This document shows, piece by piece, positions 18,080-26,517 of a DNA stretch of 64,000 nt (its first letter is position 1; every line of letters begins with the position of its first letter). The position numbers were made by a program, and so were the translations under genes. This stretch comes from Streptomyces lienomycini (GTDB lineage: Bacteria; Actinomycetota; Actinomycetes; Streptomycetales; Streptomycetaceae), in contig NZ_CP116257.1 of assembly GCF_027947595.1 (NCBI RefSeq), forward strand, positions 5,217,501 to 5,281,500, read 5' to 3'. The notes under the pieces are model-generated. The model had not been told where the DNA came from. It made no database searches and worked only from the letters and a program-made list of their open reading frames with translations.

Positions 18080-18961
18080 TCAGGAGGAGTGGAAGGGGAG
18101 GCCCGCGTCGGCGACCAGGTCCAGGTCGTCCGTCTCCTCGGCGGGCAGCAGGGTGGCGGTGCCGTCGGTGACCGGGACGACGCCCAGGTCGAGCAGCTCG
18201 GCCAGGGCGGCGCTGCCCGCCATGTCGCGCACCTGGAGCTGGTAGCGGGCCGTCGTGCGGTAGGTGCCGCCGTTGTCGTCGCCGGTGCGCTGGAGGAAGC
18301 CGGACTCGGTGAGGAACGCGGCGGCCTTGCCGACGATGCCGGTGGTGGAGCCGGGGAGTCTGCGCGCGTCCTTGGTGGCGCCGGTCGCGCTGCGCCGCAC
18401 CCAGATCCGCCAGGCGGCCTCCAGGCCCGGTGCATCGGTGGCCGGGTCGGTGTTCTCGCCCTGCTGCTCGGCCCGTTCCTCCAGTCTCCGGCAGGCCTGG
18501 CGGACGAAGGCGTCCACGCCGTTGACCGTGACGCGGCCGATGTAGCCGTCGTCGGCGAGGTCCTCGGGGCGCGGGTAGGCCATGGCGGCCACGGCGAGGT
18601 GGGCGAGGCCGTGCAGGAAGCGGTCGCCGGAGTCGGTGGCGGCGCGACGCGCGTAGTCGCCCATGCGGACGGCGAACACCGAGTCCTCGGCGGCGGTCAC
18701 GGCCATCCCCGCGCGCGGGGACACCTCCAGGACGATCAGCCCGAGGCCGGCTGCCACGGCGTCGGCGAGCCGTGCGAAGGGCGGGTCCTCCCGGTAGCGG
18801 CGGAGCAGGTCGGCGTACTCCTGGTCGCGGGCGGGCAGCAGCTTGGGCTGGAGGCCGAAGGCGACGAGCCGCGCCGCGTCGGCGGCGTCGGCGGGCGTGA
18901 CGGCCGCGGTGGCCGGCGCGGCGCCCGCCCCGGGTTCGCTCCGGTCGACGTGGTCGGTCAC
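18080..18961 (-). CDS. MukE/MksE-like (KITE-type) subunit of the SMC-like cassette
   Basis: A 293-aa cytosolic protein with no motif I can assign by itself. Its size, its place between a kleisin-like and an SMC-like gene, and the C-terminal winged-helix-like part (IVGKAAAFLTESGFLQRTGDDNGGTYRTTARYQLQVRDMAG) fit a MukE/MksE/JetB-type winged-helix partner that bridges kleisin and ATPase. GTG at 18961 follows GAGGAG at good spacing and overlaps the stop of a 29-codon mini-ORF. The product name rests on gene context, so it should be treated as inference. Confidence 0.7.
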   Translation of the reverse strand: MTDHVDRSEPGAGAAPATAAVTPADAADAARLVAFGLQPKLLPARDQEYADLLRRYREDPPFARLADAVAAGLGLIVLEVSPRAGMAVTAAEDSVFAVRMGDYARRAATDSGDRFLHGLAHLAVAAMAYPRPEDLADDGYIGRVTVNGVDAFVRQACRRLEERAEQQGENTDPATDAPGLEAAWRIWVRRSATGATKDARRLPGSTTGIVGKAAAFLTESGFLQRTGDDNGGTYRTTARYQLQVRDMAGSAALAELLDLGVVPVTDGTATLLPAEETDDLDLVADAGLPFHSS

Positions 18962-19047
18962 GGTCGGTTCTCCTCGAGGTGCTGTGGCGCGAAGTCGTGC
19001 TGCGGCGCGAGGCCGGGGTGGCGGGTGAGGGGGCGCGGGCCGGTCAT
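18958..19047 (-). CDS. 29-aa mini-ORF bridging the MksF- and MksE-like genes
   Basis: Encodes MTGPRPLTRHPGLAPQHDFA and nine more residues ending in NRP. Its ATG overlaps the TGA of the upstream MksF-like gene (ATGA) and its TGA overlaps the GTG of the downstream MksE-like gene (GTGA), so the three frames form an unbroken translational relay with no untranslated gap. Third positions are almost all G or C. The ribosome site of the next gene (GAGGAG) lies inside it. It may be a coupling leader and not a functional peptide. Confidence 0.45.
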   Translation of the reverse strand: MTGPRPLTRHPGLAPQHDFAPQHLEENRP

Positions 19048-20570
19048 GCCGCCTCCGTCCGGTCGGCGGCCATCCCCGCCGCGTCCAGCAGTGCCGTGCC
19101 GACGATGAGGTCGGCGCCGCCGAACCCGGGGTCGTCCAGCTCGGTGCCGTCGTCCACGGCGAAGAGCAGCTTCGGCTCGCCCTGGCGGTAGGCGGTGCCG
19201 ACCGGAGGGCTGGCCGCGTGGACGGCGAGCAGGGCGACGAGATAGGGCAGTTCGGCGTCACGGGCGCGGGCGTCGGCGAGCAGCCCCGACAGCCGGCGCG
19301 GGGCATCGTGCGGCAGGTCTAGCAGCTCCATGGCGGCGGCGAGCTGCTCCTCGCTGAAACGGCTGTCGTCCGGGGTGGCGATCAGGTCGGGCTCCGGCAT
19401 CTCGGCGCCCAGGTGCTCCCGTTCGACCGGCGGGGTCAGGAGAATGTCGACGAGGTCGCCGACCCGGACGGAGACGGGGGTGCGCAGCCCGGTGCCGCGG
19501 GCGAAGAAGGCGTCGGTGACGCGGAGCGCCTGTTCCAGGGGCAGTGGGAGCACGGGGGCCACGAGGTGGCCGTACAGGTCGAGGCCGGAGGTCGTCAGGG
19601 GGGTGGCGAAGGCCTGCCGGTCCTGTTCGGCGCGGAAGAGCGGGCCGGCTTCCAGGAGGCGGGACTGGAGCTGGGTGTGGCGGCGGATGCAGTCCTTGAC
19701 GATGTCGACCAGTTCGGCGGCGCGGCGCTTGTGCTCGGCGTCCTCGGTCTCGTCGCGGGCCTTGCGGATGTTGGTGAGGATCGCGTTCTCGTGCCGGTAC
19801 CGGTCGGCGACGTGGTCCAGGGCTTCGGCGATCATGTCGGGGACGGCGCTGAGCCAGTCCACCGCGCGCACGTTGCGCCGGGTGGCGTCCAGGGCGCGGC
19901 GCAGGGTCTCGGAGTACTGCACGGTCCGGTACCGGGCCTGTTCGGCGGCGAGCTGGGCGTCGGCGAGGCGGCCGCGGTTGATCAGCACCTCGAGTTTGAC
20001 CTCGGCGGCGATCTGGGCGCTGGTGACGTCGGTGTCCAGGGCGCCGACGAGGACGTTGACGGCCTCGTCGGTGGTGCGCAGGTAGACGGTGCCGCCGGGA
20101 CCGGGCACCTCTTCGAGCAGCTTGAAGTCGTAGTCGCGGCGCACGTAGGTGCCGTCCGGTCCGAAGGTGCCGTACACCGCGCGGAAGCCGCGGTCGACGC
20201 TGCCGACGTTGATCAGGTTCTCCAGGACCCAGCGGGCCACCCGCTCGTGCTCGGCGGCGGGGCGGCGCGGGGCCTGGGCGGCGACGCGGGGGATCAGTCT
20301 GGCCACTATCTGGTCGTGGTCGGCGCCGGTGTCGAAGTCCATGTTCAGCGTGACGAGGTCGATGGCGGCGAGGGCGACTTCGGCCATGCCGTAGACCGAG
20401 TACTCACCCGCGAGGTTGGCCTTGCGGGCATCGAGGTCGTGCAGCGGCGCCGTGCAGGCGAGCGCGCGCAGCCGCCGCGCCAGTCCCTCGTCGGCGGCCG
20501 GGCCCGGGGCGGGGCGCGGCCCCGCGCTGAGCTGGGGCGGAACGCTGTCCGTCGATGCAGGCGAAGTCAC
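19044..20570 (-). CDS. MukF/MksF-like (kleisin-type) subunit of the SMC-like cassette
   Basis: A 508-aa protein starting the cassette. The N-terminal half is helical with winged-helix character (ERVARWVLENLINVGSVDRGF, YVRRDYDFKLLEEVPG, YLRTTDEAVNVLVGAL). A long helical stretch follows near residues 190-320 (AQLAAEQARYRTVQYSETLRRAL, DKVADRY-type heptads, AELVDIVKDCIRRHTQLQSRLLEAGPLFRAE), and the C-terminal part is mixed. This resembles MukF/MksF/JetA kleisins. GTG at 20570 lacks a Shine-Dalgarno sequence but has a TAGTCT -10-like hexamer 7 nt upstream, suggesting a leaderless mRNA; ATG at 20600 is the alternative. Family assignment is from architecture and neighbours. Confidence 0.72.
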   Translation of the reverse strand: MTSPASTDSVPPQLSAGPRPAPGPAADEGLARRLRALACTAPLHDLDARKANLAGEYSVYGMAEVALAAIDLVTLNMDFDTGADHDQIVARLIPRVAAQAPRRPAAEHERVARWVLENLINVGSVDRGFRAVYGTFGPDGTYVRRDYDFKLLEEVPGPGGTVYLRTTDEAVNVLVGALDTDVTSAQIAAEVKLEVLINRGRLADAQLAAEQARYRTVQYSETLRRALDATRRNVRAVDWLSAVPDMIAEALDHVADRYRHENAILTNIRKARDETEDAEHKRRAAELVDIVKDCIRRHTQLQSRLLEAGPLFRAEQDRQAFATPLTTSGLDLYGHLVAPVLPLPLEQALRVTDAFFARGTGLRTPVSVRVGDLVDILLTPPVEREHLGAEMPEPDLIATPDDSRFSEEQLAAAMELLDLPHDAPRRLSGLLADARARDAELPYLVALLAVHAASPPVGTAYRQGEPKLLFAVDDGTELDDPGFGGADLIVGTALLDAAGMAADRTEAA

Positions 20571-20577
20571 GGTGCAC

Positions 20578-20608
20578 AGACTAGGTCCTCGGTCTGACAT
20601 CGGCCCAA
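20578..20608 (-). promoter_or_regulatory. Candidate leaderless promoter of the SMC-like cassette
   Basis: Read on the minus strand: TTGGGC at 20608-20603, a 19-bp spacer, then TAGTCT at 20583-20578, followed by 7 nt and GTG at 20570. Transcription would begin at or next to the start codon. The spacer is 1-2 bp long for a housekeeping promoter, so this is tentative. Confidence 0.35.
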
Positions 20609-20663
20609 ACGACGCAGACGGGCCCCTCGGCGACACGGTGGCCGGCCGCCGTGCGGCCCTGGC

Positions 20664-21359
20664 CTACCCCTCGTCCCCGACCCGCCGCAGGTAGACCTCC
20701 ACGACGCGTTCGAGCGAGTCGTCGAGGTAGACCGCGAGCAGTCGCGCCGCCGCTTCCCGCTCGCCGTTCTCCAGAGTCGCGAGGAGCTCCGCGTTCCGTG
20801 CGATGTAGGGCTCGTGCAGGCGCCGGGGATCGTCCACGACGTGGAAGGCGAGGCGCAGTTCGGCGAAGACGCTGCGCATCAGTTCGTCGGTGCGTTCACT
20901 GCCGGCCAGGGCGACCAGTTCCCGGTGGAAGTGGATGTTGGCCGTGCCCACGGTTTTCCAGTCACCTTCGCGAGCCGCCCGCCGCCCCTCGTCGACGGCC
21001 TCGGAGAGACCGTCCAGCGTGTACGGCGGGTCGCCGAGGCCCCGGACGACGGCGCACTCGACGAGAGAGCGGGTCCGGTAGATGTCCTCGACGTCCTCGA
21101 CGGTGAGCACCCGCACGAAGACGCCGCGGTTCAGTTCGTGGACGAGCAGGCGTTCGTGCGTGAGCAGCCGGAACGACTCGCGCAGGGTGTTGCGGGAGAC
21201 GCCGAGCGCGCCACCGATGCTGTCCTCCGACAAACGGGTCCCCGGTGGGAAGTAGCCCTCGGCGATCCGGCTCCTGAGGATGTCCGAGACGCGCTCCGCG
21301 GTACTGGTCCGCCCGAGGAGGGCGCGGTCGTCGGCCAGTCCCGTCAACTGCTCTGCCAT
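20664..21359 (-). CDS. GntR-family regulator, FadR/FCD subfamily
   Basis: A 231-aa transcription factor. The N-terminal winged helix is visible (RVSDILRSRIAEGYFPPGTRLSEDSIGGALGVSRNTLRESFRLLTHERLL), followed by an all-helical FCD ligand domain with the metal/ligand His and Arg pattern (DIYRTRSLVECAVV, FHRELVALAGSERTDELM, HEPYIARNAELLATLENGE). It is divergent from an MFS-DUF1445 operon across about 165 bp that contains a 19-bp palindrome, so it probably represses that operon and itself. The ligand is likely a small carboxylate, by analogy with the subfamily. Confidence 0.93.
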   Translation of the reverse strand: MAEQLTGLADDRALLGRTSTAERVSDILRSRIAEGYFPPGTRLSEDSIGGALGVSRNTLRESFRLLTHERLLVHELNRGVFVRVLTVEDVEDIYRTRSLVECAVVRGLGDPPYTLDGLSEAVDEGRRAAREGDWKTVGTANIHFHRELVALAGSERTDELMRSVFAELRLAFHVVDDPRRLHEPYIARNAELLATLENGEREAAARLLAVYLDDSLERVVEVYLRRVGDEG

Positions 21360-21407
21360 GCCCGGAATTCAATCGCAGATATCAGAACGAAACAACAGGG
21401 GTATTGA

Positions 21408-21426
21408 GGGATCGTTCAACGATCCC
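21408..21426. promoter_or_regulatory. Palindromic operator candidate for the GntR regulator
   Basis: GGGATCGTT and AACGATCCC flank a central C, a perfect 19-bp palindrome in the divergent GntR/MFS spacer, 49 bp upstream of the GntR start and 98 bp upstream of the MFS start. The GTT-N-AAC core is common in FCD-type GntR operators. Confidence 0.6.
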
Positions 21427-21523
21427 CTACGGTGCCACCAAGCGCCACTCGCCGTACCGCTCGACGTACCGCTTGGCGTTCCGCTCGACCAGCACCCTCC
21501 GTCCTCCCACTGCGAGGTGCACC

Positions 21524-22846
21524 ATGAGCACTCCCCCTCCCCCTCAGGCCCCGACCGCCGGTGCCCCTCCGTCGGGCGCGGGTGAACACCCCGCGAACGA
21601 CGGTCCGTTCGGCTGGCTGCGGGCTCTCGGTCCGCGAGGCCGCCGCGCCTTCGGCGGCGCGTTCGGCGGTTACGCCCTCGACTCGTACGACTACTTCACC
21701 CTGCCGCTGACCATGGTCGCGCTGGCCGCCTACTTCGGTCTGGACAGCGGCCAGACCGGCTTGCTGACGACGGTGACCCTGGTCGTCTCGGCGATCGGCG
21801 GCGCCCTCGCGGGTGTCCTGGCGGACCGGATCGGCCGGGTCAAGGCACTGCTGCTCACCGTGATCACCTACGCCGTGTTCACCGTGGCCTGCGGCTTCGC
21901 GCCCAACTACGAGACGCTGCTCGTCTTCCGCGCCCTTCAGGGTCTCGGCTTCGGCGGCGAGTGGGCGGTCGGCGCCGTCCTGGTCGCCGAGTACGCGAGC
22001 GCCAGGCACCGGGGGCGCACGCTCGGCGCGGTCCAGAGCTCCTGGGCCGTGGGCTGGGCCCTCGCGGTGGTCGTGTACACGCTGGTGTTCTCACTGGTCG
22101 GCGACGATCTGGCCTGGCGTGTCATGTTCTGGACGGGCGCGCTCCCGGCGCTGCTCGTGGTGTGGGTGCGGCGCAGCGTGCACGACGCGCCCAGGGCCGC
22201 CGAGGCCCGTGAGAAGGGTGCGGGCAAGGGCTCGTTCGCCGCGATCTTCGAGCCGGGCACGGCGGACTCACCGGGCCTGTTGCGCGTCACGCTCTTCGCG
22301 AGCCTGCTCTCCACCGGGGTCCAGGGCGGCTACTACACCCTGGCCACCTGGGTGCCGACGTATCTCAAGGACGAGCGCGACCTGTCGGTCGTCGGCACCG
22401 GCGGTTACCTGACGTTCCTCATCTCGGGCGCGTTCCTCGGCTACCTCACCGGCGGTCATCTCACCGATCTGCTGGGCCGCAGGCGCAACATCTGGCTCTT
22501 CGCGCTGCTGTCGGCGGTCTGCATCCTGGCGTACGCGAACATCCCGAGCGGCGCCGACGCCCTGCTCCTGGTGCTCGGTTTCCCGCTCGGCTTCTGCATG
22601 TCGGCGATCTTCAGCGGATTCGGTTCGTATCTGAGCGAGCTGTACCCGACGGCGGTACGGGGCGCGGGCCAGGGGTTCACGTACAACACCGGACGCGCCG
22701 TGGGCGCCGTCTTCCCGACCACGGTCGGCTTCCTCGCCGACAGCTGGGGCGTGGGCGGCGCGCTGGTCTTCGGCGCCATCGGCTACGGCATCGCGGCGCT
22801 GGCTCTGCTGTGGCTGCCGGAGACGCGCGGAAGGGAACTGGCATGA
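21524..22846 (+). CDS. MFS transporter, sialate/aromatic-acid type
   Basis: A 440-aa major facilitator with about twelve membrane segments. The loop 2-3 signature is [12 protein letters not shown] (A-D-R-x-G-R) and a second copy in the C-half is [14 protein letters not shown]. The N-terminal 40 residues are Pro/Ala-rich. The general pattern ([42 protein letters not shown]) resembles metabolite:H+ symporters of the MhpT/ShiA/NanT type, so an organic acid is the likely substrate. ATG at 21524 follows GAGG. It overlaps the downstream DUF1445 gene in an ATGA arrangement, so the two proteins probably serve one pathway. Confidence 0.9.
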   Translation: MSTPPPPQAPTAGAPPSGAGEHPANDGPFGWLRALGPRGRRAFGGAFGGYALDSYDYFTLPLTMVALAAYFGLDSGQTGLLTTVTLVVSAIGGALAGVLADRIGRVKALLLTVITYAVFTVACGFAPNYETLLVFRALQGLGFGGEWAVGAVLVAEYASARHRGRTLGAVQSSWAVGWALAVVVYTLVFSLVGDDLAWRVMFWTGALPALLVVWVRRSVHDAPRAAEAREKGAGKGSFAAIFEPGTADSPGLLRVTLFASLLSTGVQGGYYTLATWVPTYLKDERDLSVVGTGGYLTFLISGAFLGYLTGGHLTDLLGRRRNIWLFALLSAVCILAYANIPSGADALLLVLGFPLGFCMSAIFSGFGSYLSELYPTAVRGAGQGFTYNTGRAVGAVFPTTVGFLADSWGVGGALVFGAIGYGIAALALLWLPETRGRELA

Positions 22847-23703
22847 ACCACCTGAACCACCCGATGCACATGAATCCCCCGCGGCACTCGACCGGGGACC
22901 GGCCACTCGCCCTCGTCGACGAGCACGCGCACGCGTGGAGCCCGAAAGCGGCCCGTTCCCGATTCCGGGAGGGCCTGACCGGACCCACGGCAGGCGTCGC
23001 GGCCGACCACACCCAGGCCAACCTGATCTCGGTGCCCGCCGACTGGGCGTACGACATGCTGCTGTTCTGCACCCGCAACCCGCAGCCCTGCCCGGTGCTC
23101 GACGTCACGGACGCCGGGTCCTGGACCACGGTGCTCGCCGACGGCGCGGACCTGCGCACCGATCTGCCGCGCTACCGGGTGTGGCGGGACGGCGAGCTGG
23201 TGGACGAGCCGACGGACGTGCGGGCGCGCTGGCGGGACGACCTGGTGACGTTCCTGCTCGGCTGCAGCTTCACCTTCGAGTGGGCGCTCGCTGCGGCGGG
23301 CGTCCCGATCCGCCATGTCGAGCAGGGCCGCAACGTCCCGATGTACGTCACCTCGCGCGAGTGCCGTCCGGCCGGGCGGTTGCACGGGCCGATGGTGGTG
23401 TCGATGCGTCCCGTGCCGCCCGCGCACCTGTCGGCGGCGATCCGCGAGAGCGGGCTGCTCCCGGCGGTGCACGGCAGTCCGGTGCACTGCGGCGATCCGT
23501 CGGCACTGGGCATCGACGACCTCGACCGGCCGGACTTCGGCGACGCGGTGGAGCGCGAGCCGGACGACATCCCCGTCTTCTGGGCCTGCGGTGTGACCCC
23601 GCAGGCGGCGGTCATGGCCTCGCGGCCGCCTTTCGCCCTCACCCACGCGCCGGGCCAGATGTTCCTCACCGACGCCCGTGACGAGCAGTACCGCGTGGGG
23701 TGA
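22843..23703 (+). CDS. DUF1445 putative hydro-lyase (D-glutamate cyclase-like)
   Basis: A 286-aa protein of the DUF1445 family, annotated as putative hydro-lyase and related to the mitochondrial D-glutamate cyclase domain. Typical family segments are [69 protein letters not shown] and [16 protein letters not shown]. Family members normally start at a segment equivalent to [13 protein letters not shown], here near residue 33, so the His-rich extension [16 protein letters not shown] may be an added N-terminus or a start upstream of the true one. Translation is coupled to the transporter by ATGA. The substrate is likely what the transporter imports. Confidence 0.87.
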   Translation: MNHLNHPMHMNPPRHSTGDRPLALVDEHAHAWSPKAARSRFREGLTGPTAGVAADHTQANLISVPADWAYDMLLFCTRNPQPCPVLDVTDAGSWTTVLADGADLRTDLPRYRVWRDGELVDEPTDVRARWRDDLVTFLLGCSFTFEWALAAAGVPIRHVEQGRNVPMYVTSRECRPAGRLHGPMVVSMRPVPPAHLSAAIRESGLLPAVHGSPVHCGDPSALGIDDLDRPDFGDAVEREPDDIPVFWACGVTPQAAVMASRPPFALTHAPGQMFLTDARDEQYRVG

Positions 23704-23959
23704 TCCCGGGTGCCGGCGCCGGCGGCTCACCGACGACGAGGGGCTGCCGGGTGTGCGAACCGGTGACCGAGCGGAACGTGCCGATCGGCGCGCGGGTTCC
23801 GTACCGCGTTCGGCCCGCCGTCGCCGGTGGGCGCCGTCTCCGGCGCCGCAGGTCCGCCGCGCGGGCGGCGCACACCCCGCGGCGGGCGGGGCGCTGTCGG
23901 CCGGGCCGGGACGTTGCGGCGGGCCGACACAAAACGGAGGCCCCCGACCGGCACTCCGC

Positions 23960-23992
23960 GGGCCGCGGGCACGGGCGGCCCGCCCGCGGCCC
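23960..23992. terminator. Bidirectional terminator between DUF1445 and HEAT-repeat genes
   Basis: Perfect 11-bp arms GGGCCGCGGGC (23960-23970) and GCCCGCGGCCC (23982-23992) with an 11-nt loop, immediately next to the stop codon of the minus-strand gene. It lies within the roughly 290-bp convergent spacer 23704-23992, in which I see no gene. Confidence 0.6.
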
Positions 23993-25411
23993 TCACACCG
24001 CGGGGGCGTCCGGGCCGAAGCGGCTGCGTACCGCCGTCTGGACCTCGTCCTCCTCGGCCGGGTCGGCGGCGAGCCTGCGCAGCCGTTCGACGACGCGGTT
24101 GTCGCCGGTCTCGGCATGGCGCGCGGCGACCTCGCGGGTGGTCTCCTCGCAGTCCCACAGGCACTCGATGGCGAAGCCGGCCGCGAAGGACGGATCGGTG
24201 GCGGCCAGTGCGCGGGCGGCCCGCCCGCGCAGGTGGGAGGAGGCGGTTTCGCGGTAGATGTGGCGCAGTACGGGGGCGGCGCAGGCGATACCGAGCCGTC
24301 CGGTGCCGTCCACGAGGGTCCACAGGGTCGGCGCGTCGGGGCCTTCGCCGCGCACCGCCTCCCGGAGTGCGGCGAGGACGAGGTCCCGGTCCTGCGCGGC
24401 GCCCCGGCAGGCGAGCACCCGTCCGGCGGCGGCGCCCAGGGCGTCGGGACGGTGCGTCCAGCCGCGCGCGCGGTCGACGGCGGCGACGCTGCGCATGCGT
24501 TCGTAGGCGGCCACGGCGGCCTCGACGACGGGCACCGAGCCGGTGGCCACGGCGCCCTCGACCAGGTCGAGAACCTCCGGATCGTTACTGTCCGCGAGAT
24601 AGCGCAGGGCGGTGCAGCGGGCGCCCTCGGTGCCGGACCGGGCGGCCTCGACGATCTCGGGGCGGTCCTCGGGACCGGCGACGGCGGTGAGGCAGCGGGC
24701 GGCCGGCACATGGAGCGGGGTGCCGCGCTCGACGCCCTGCTCGGCCCACTCGAACACGGCCCGCACGCTCCAGCCCGGACGCGGTCCGGTGGAGTTCATC
24801 TGGCGCTGCCAGCGGTCGAAGCAGCCCGTTTCCTGGGCGGCACGCACGCGGGTGGCGATCGATGCGCGGGGGTCGTCGGCCCACAGACGCCAGGGCCGGG
24901 GTTCGAAGGCGTCGCGCACGGCGACGGCCAGCTCGGCCTCGCCCTCGGCGTCGCGCGGGAAGCGGGCCAGCACGGGCGCGGCGAGGGCCCGCAGGCCGGC
25001 GTCGTCGTCGCGCAGCGCCAGCTCGTCCAGGGCCCACGCCCAGTTGACGCCGTGGGCGGCGTACCGGCGCAGCAGCCGGAGCGCGTCCAGCCTGCCGTAG
25101 GAGGCGAGGTGACCGAGGACGGCGAGGGCCAGCCCGGTGCGCGACTCGTCGGCGTCCAGGACGTCCTCGGGGGCGAAGAGGTGGGCCTCGATCGCGTCCA
25201 GCTCGCCGTTCAGGTCGAGGTAGAGGCGGGCGTAGTAGAGGGAGCGGTTCTCGACCTGCCAGTCGTGGCGCGGATCGTGGAGCACACAGTGGTTCAGAGC
25301 CGCGAGCGCTTCGGCGCGCGGAGCGGTGAGCGCGTGCAGCGTGCCGTCGCCGCGACCCCGCTGAAGCAGGCCGAGCAGCGTACCGCTGGGCGCTATGACC
25401 GGATCGAACAT
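23993..25411 (-). CDS. HEAT-repeat protein of unknown function
   Basis: A 472-aa soluble protein built from helical repeats in its second half (ALRYLADSNDPEVLDLVEGAVATGSVPVVEAAVAAYERM, HLRGRAARALAATDPSFAAGFAIECLWDCEETTREVAARHAETGDNRVVERLRRLAADP), resembling HEAT or PBS-lyase repeats used for protein binding. The N-terminal part (TLHALTAPRAEALAALNHCVLHDPRHDWQVENRSLYYARLYLDL) is conserved-looking but unassigned. ATG at 25411 is preceded by GTGAGG; a GTG at 25426 (MRLFP extension) is the alternative and overlaps the stop of a small upstream frame. No partner can be named. Confidence 0.83.
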   Translation of the reverse strand: MFDPVIAPSGTLLGLLQRGRGDGTLHALTAPRAEALAALNHCVLHDPRHDWQVENRSLYYARLYLDLNGELDAIEAHLFAPEDVLDADESRTGLALAVLGHLASYGRLDALRLLRRYAAHGVNWAWALDELALRDDDAGLRALAAPVLARFPRDAEGEAELAVAVRDAFEPRPWRLWADDPRASIATRVRAAQETGCFDRWQRQMNSTGPRPGWSVRAVFEWAEQGVERGTPLHVPAARCLTAVAGPEDRPEIVEAARSGTEGARCTALRYLADSNDPEVLDLVEGAVATGSVPVVEAAVAAYERMRSVAAVDRARGWTHRPDALGAAAGRVLACRGAAQDRDLVLAALREAVRGEGPDAPTLWTLVDGTGRLGIACAAPVLRHIYRETASSHLRGRAARALAATDPSFAAGFAIECLWDCEETTREVAARHAETGDNRVVERLRRLAADPAEEDEVQTAVRSRFGPDAPAV

Positions 25412-25422
25412 GGGAAACAGCC

Positions 25423-25617
25423 TCACATCAAGCGTCGACGCAACCGGGGAGCACGCGTTACCTGGCCGTGCGCCAACACGTCGGAGCGCCCGCCGTCTCT
25501 TGCTTGCTGAAGACCATGTTCCTCTGCCTCTCGTCGGTGGCCCTTGCGGGCCGTGTCACGGCCCGCGCGGTGCGGCAACATCTGCCCAGCCATCACGTCC
25601 GTGAACCACGTCGTCAT
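25423..25617 (-). CDS. Possible small protein upstream of the HEAT-repeat gene
   Basis: A 64-aa frame beginning MTTWFTDVMAGQMLPHRAGR, basic overall, with no hydrophobic segment or known motif. Its TGA lies in ATGTGAGG, directly overlapping the alternative GTG start of the HEAT-repeat gene, which would couple the two. The first half has host-like codons with G/C at third positions; the second half is weaker. No good Shine-Dalgarno sequence is seen before the ATG at 25617. It may be a real small gene or chance. Confidence 0.35.
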   Translation of the reverse strand: MTTWFTDVMAGQMLPHRAGRDTARKGHRREAEEHGLQQARDGGRSDVLAHGQVTRAPRLRRRLM

Positions 25618-25743
25618 GATGGCCCGGCGGTCACATCTGCCGCGACCGAAATTTCGGCGGCCCTGTACCGCCTCCCCCGTTTTCAGTGTTTTACCTGGTC
25701 AGAAAATGTGGAGCTCCCCGGAAGGGATCACTCCGGCATCCCG

Positions 25744-26136
25744 TCACCGGGTGCCGAACAGCTCCAGCAGGTCCGTCCGGGCGAACATCCGCGCCGTGTC
25801 GACGGCCGACGGTGTGCCCGCCGCGGGATCCGCGCCCGCCTCCAGAAGCGCCTTGGTCACTTCCGTCTCCCCCTTGAAGGCGGCTCCGGCGAGTGGCGTC
25901 TGACCCCGGTCGTTGACACGGTCGGCGTCGGCGCCCCGGGCCAGCAGCGCGCGCACCGCGTCGGCGTGGCCGTGGTAGGCGGCGAGCATCACGAGGGAGT
26001 CGCCGCGGTCGTTGGTGAGGTCGGCCGGAACGCCGGCGTCCACGTAGGCCACCAGGTCCTCGGTCCGCCCCTGCCGGGCCAGATCGAAGATCTTGGTCGC
26101 CAGCTCCACGACCTCGGGGTCGGGGGCTTCACTCAT
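25744..26136 (-). CDS. Ankyrin-repeat protein
   Basis: A 130-aa cytosolic protein composed of ankyrin repeats, which mediate protein-protein contact. Three units are visible: LTNDRGDSLVMLAAYHGHADAVRALLARGADAD, then VNDRGQTPLAGAAFKGETEVTKALLEAGADP, and a degenerate terminal unit (SAVDTARMFARTDLLELF). The start at 26136 (MSEAPDPEVVEL) follows GAGAGGTGG; an in-frame start 12 bp upstream is less likely. No transmembrane segment or partner gene is evident; the nearest same-strand gene is the HEAT-repeat gene about 330 bp downstream. Confidence 0.88.
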   Translation of the reverse strand: MSEAPDPEVVELATKIFDLARQGRTEDLVAYVDAGVPADLTNDRGDSLVMLAAYHGHADAVRALLARGADADRVNDRGQTPLAGAAFKGETEVTKALLEAGADPAAGTPSAVDTARMFARTDLLELFGTR

Positions 26137-26517
26137 CGGCCGGACCACCTCTCACTTGCGAATCACTTGGGAACGTTGCGAACACGTCGCGCGCCTCCGG
26201 CATCTCGGGACGATCCGGGCGCCTCGGACGGGACGAACGCTGGGGACCACGTGTGCGCACGACCGCGAGCGGTGCGGCCGTGCGAGTGAATACGCCAGGG
26301 TACTGGCTCGGAGGTCACCGGGGTCGCCATGCCCGGGGGTAAAGATCGACTCGGATCCGGGCGGGCGCAACAGGGCCGTGCAACCGGCCCAGCCGACACT
26401 CCACCACTTGGGGCAATTCAGTCGAATTTCCCCCATTTGCACCTTTTATCGTATGGATACATGCTGTGAGCCTGGAAGTACTCATGGTGACTGTCCCCGT
26501 GAACCAGGAGAACTCAC
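26137..26517. other. Divergent intergenic region, ankyrin gene and smeA
   Basis: About 380 bp with no supportable gene. The last 120 bp before smeA is AT-richer than the surroundings (for example 26440-26462) and is the expected site of the sporulation-specific smeA promoter. I could not match a canonical WhiG-type promoter with confidence. Confidence 0.5.

Noticed and set aside
13302..20570. Complete Wadjet plasmid-defence system
   Set aside because: Only three of four subunits can be argued for; no JetD-like nuclease is next to them, so the defence function is not claimed.
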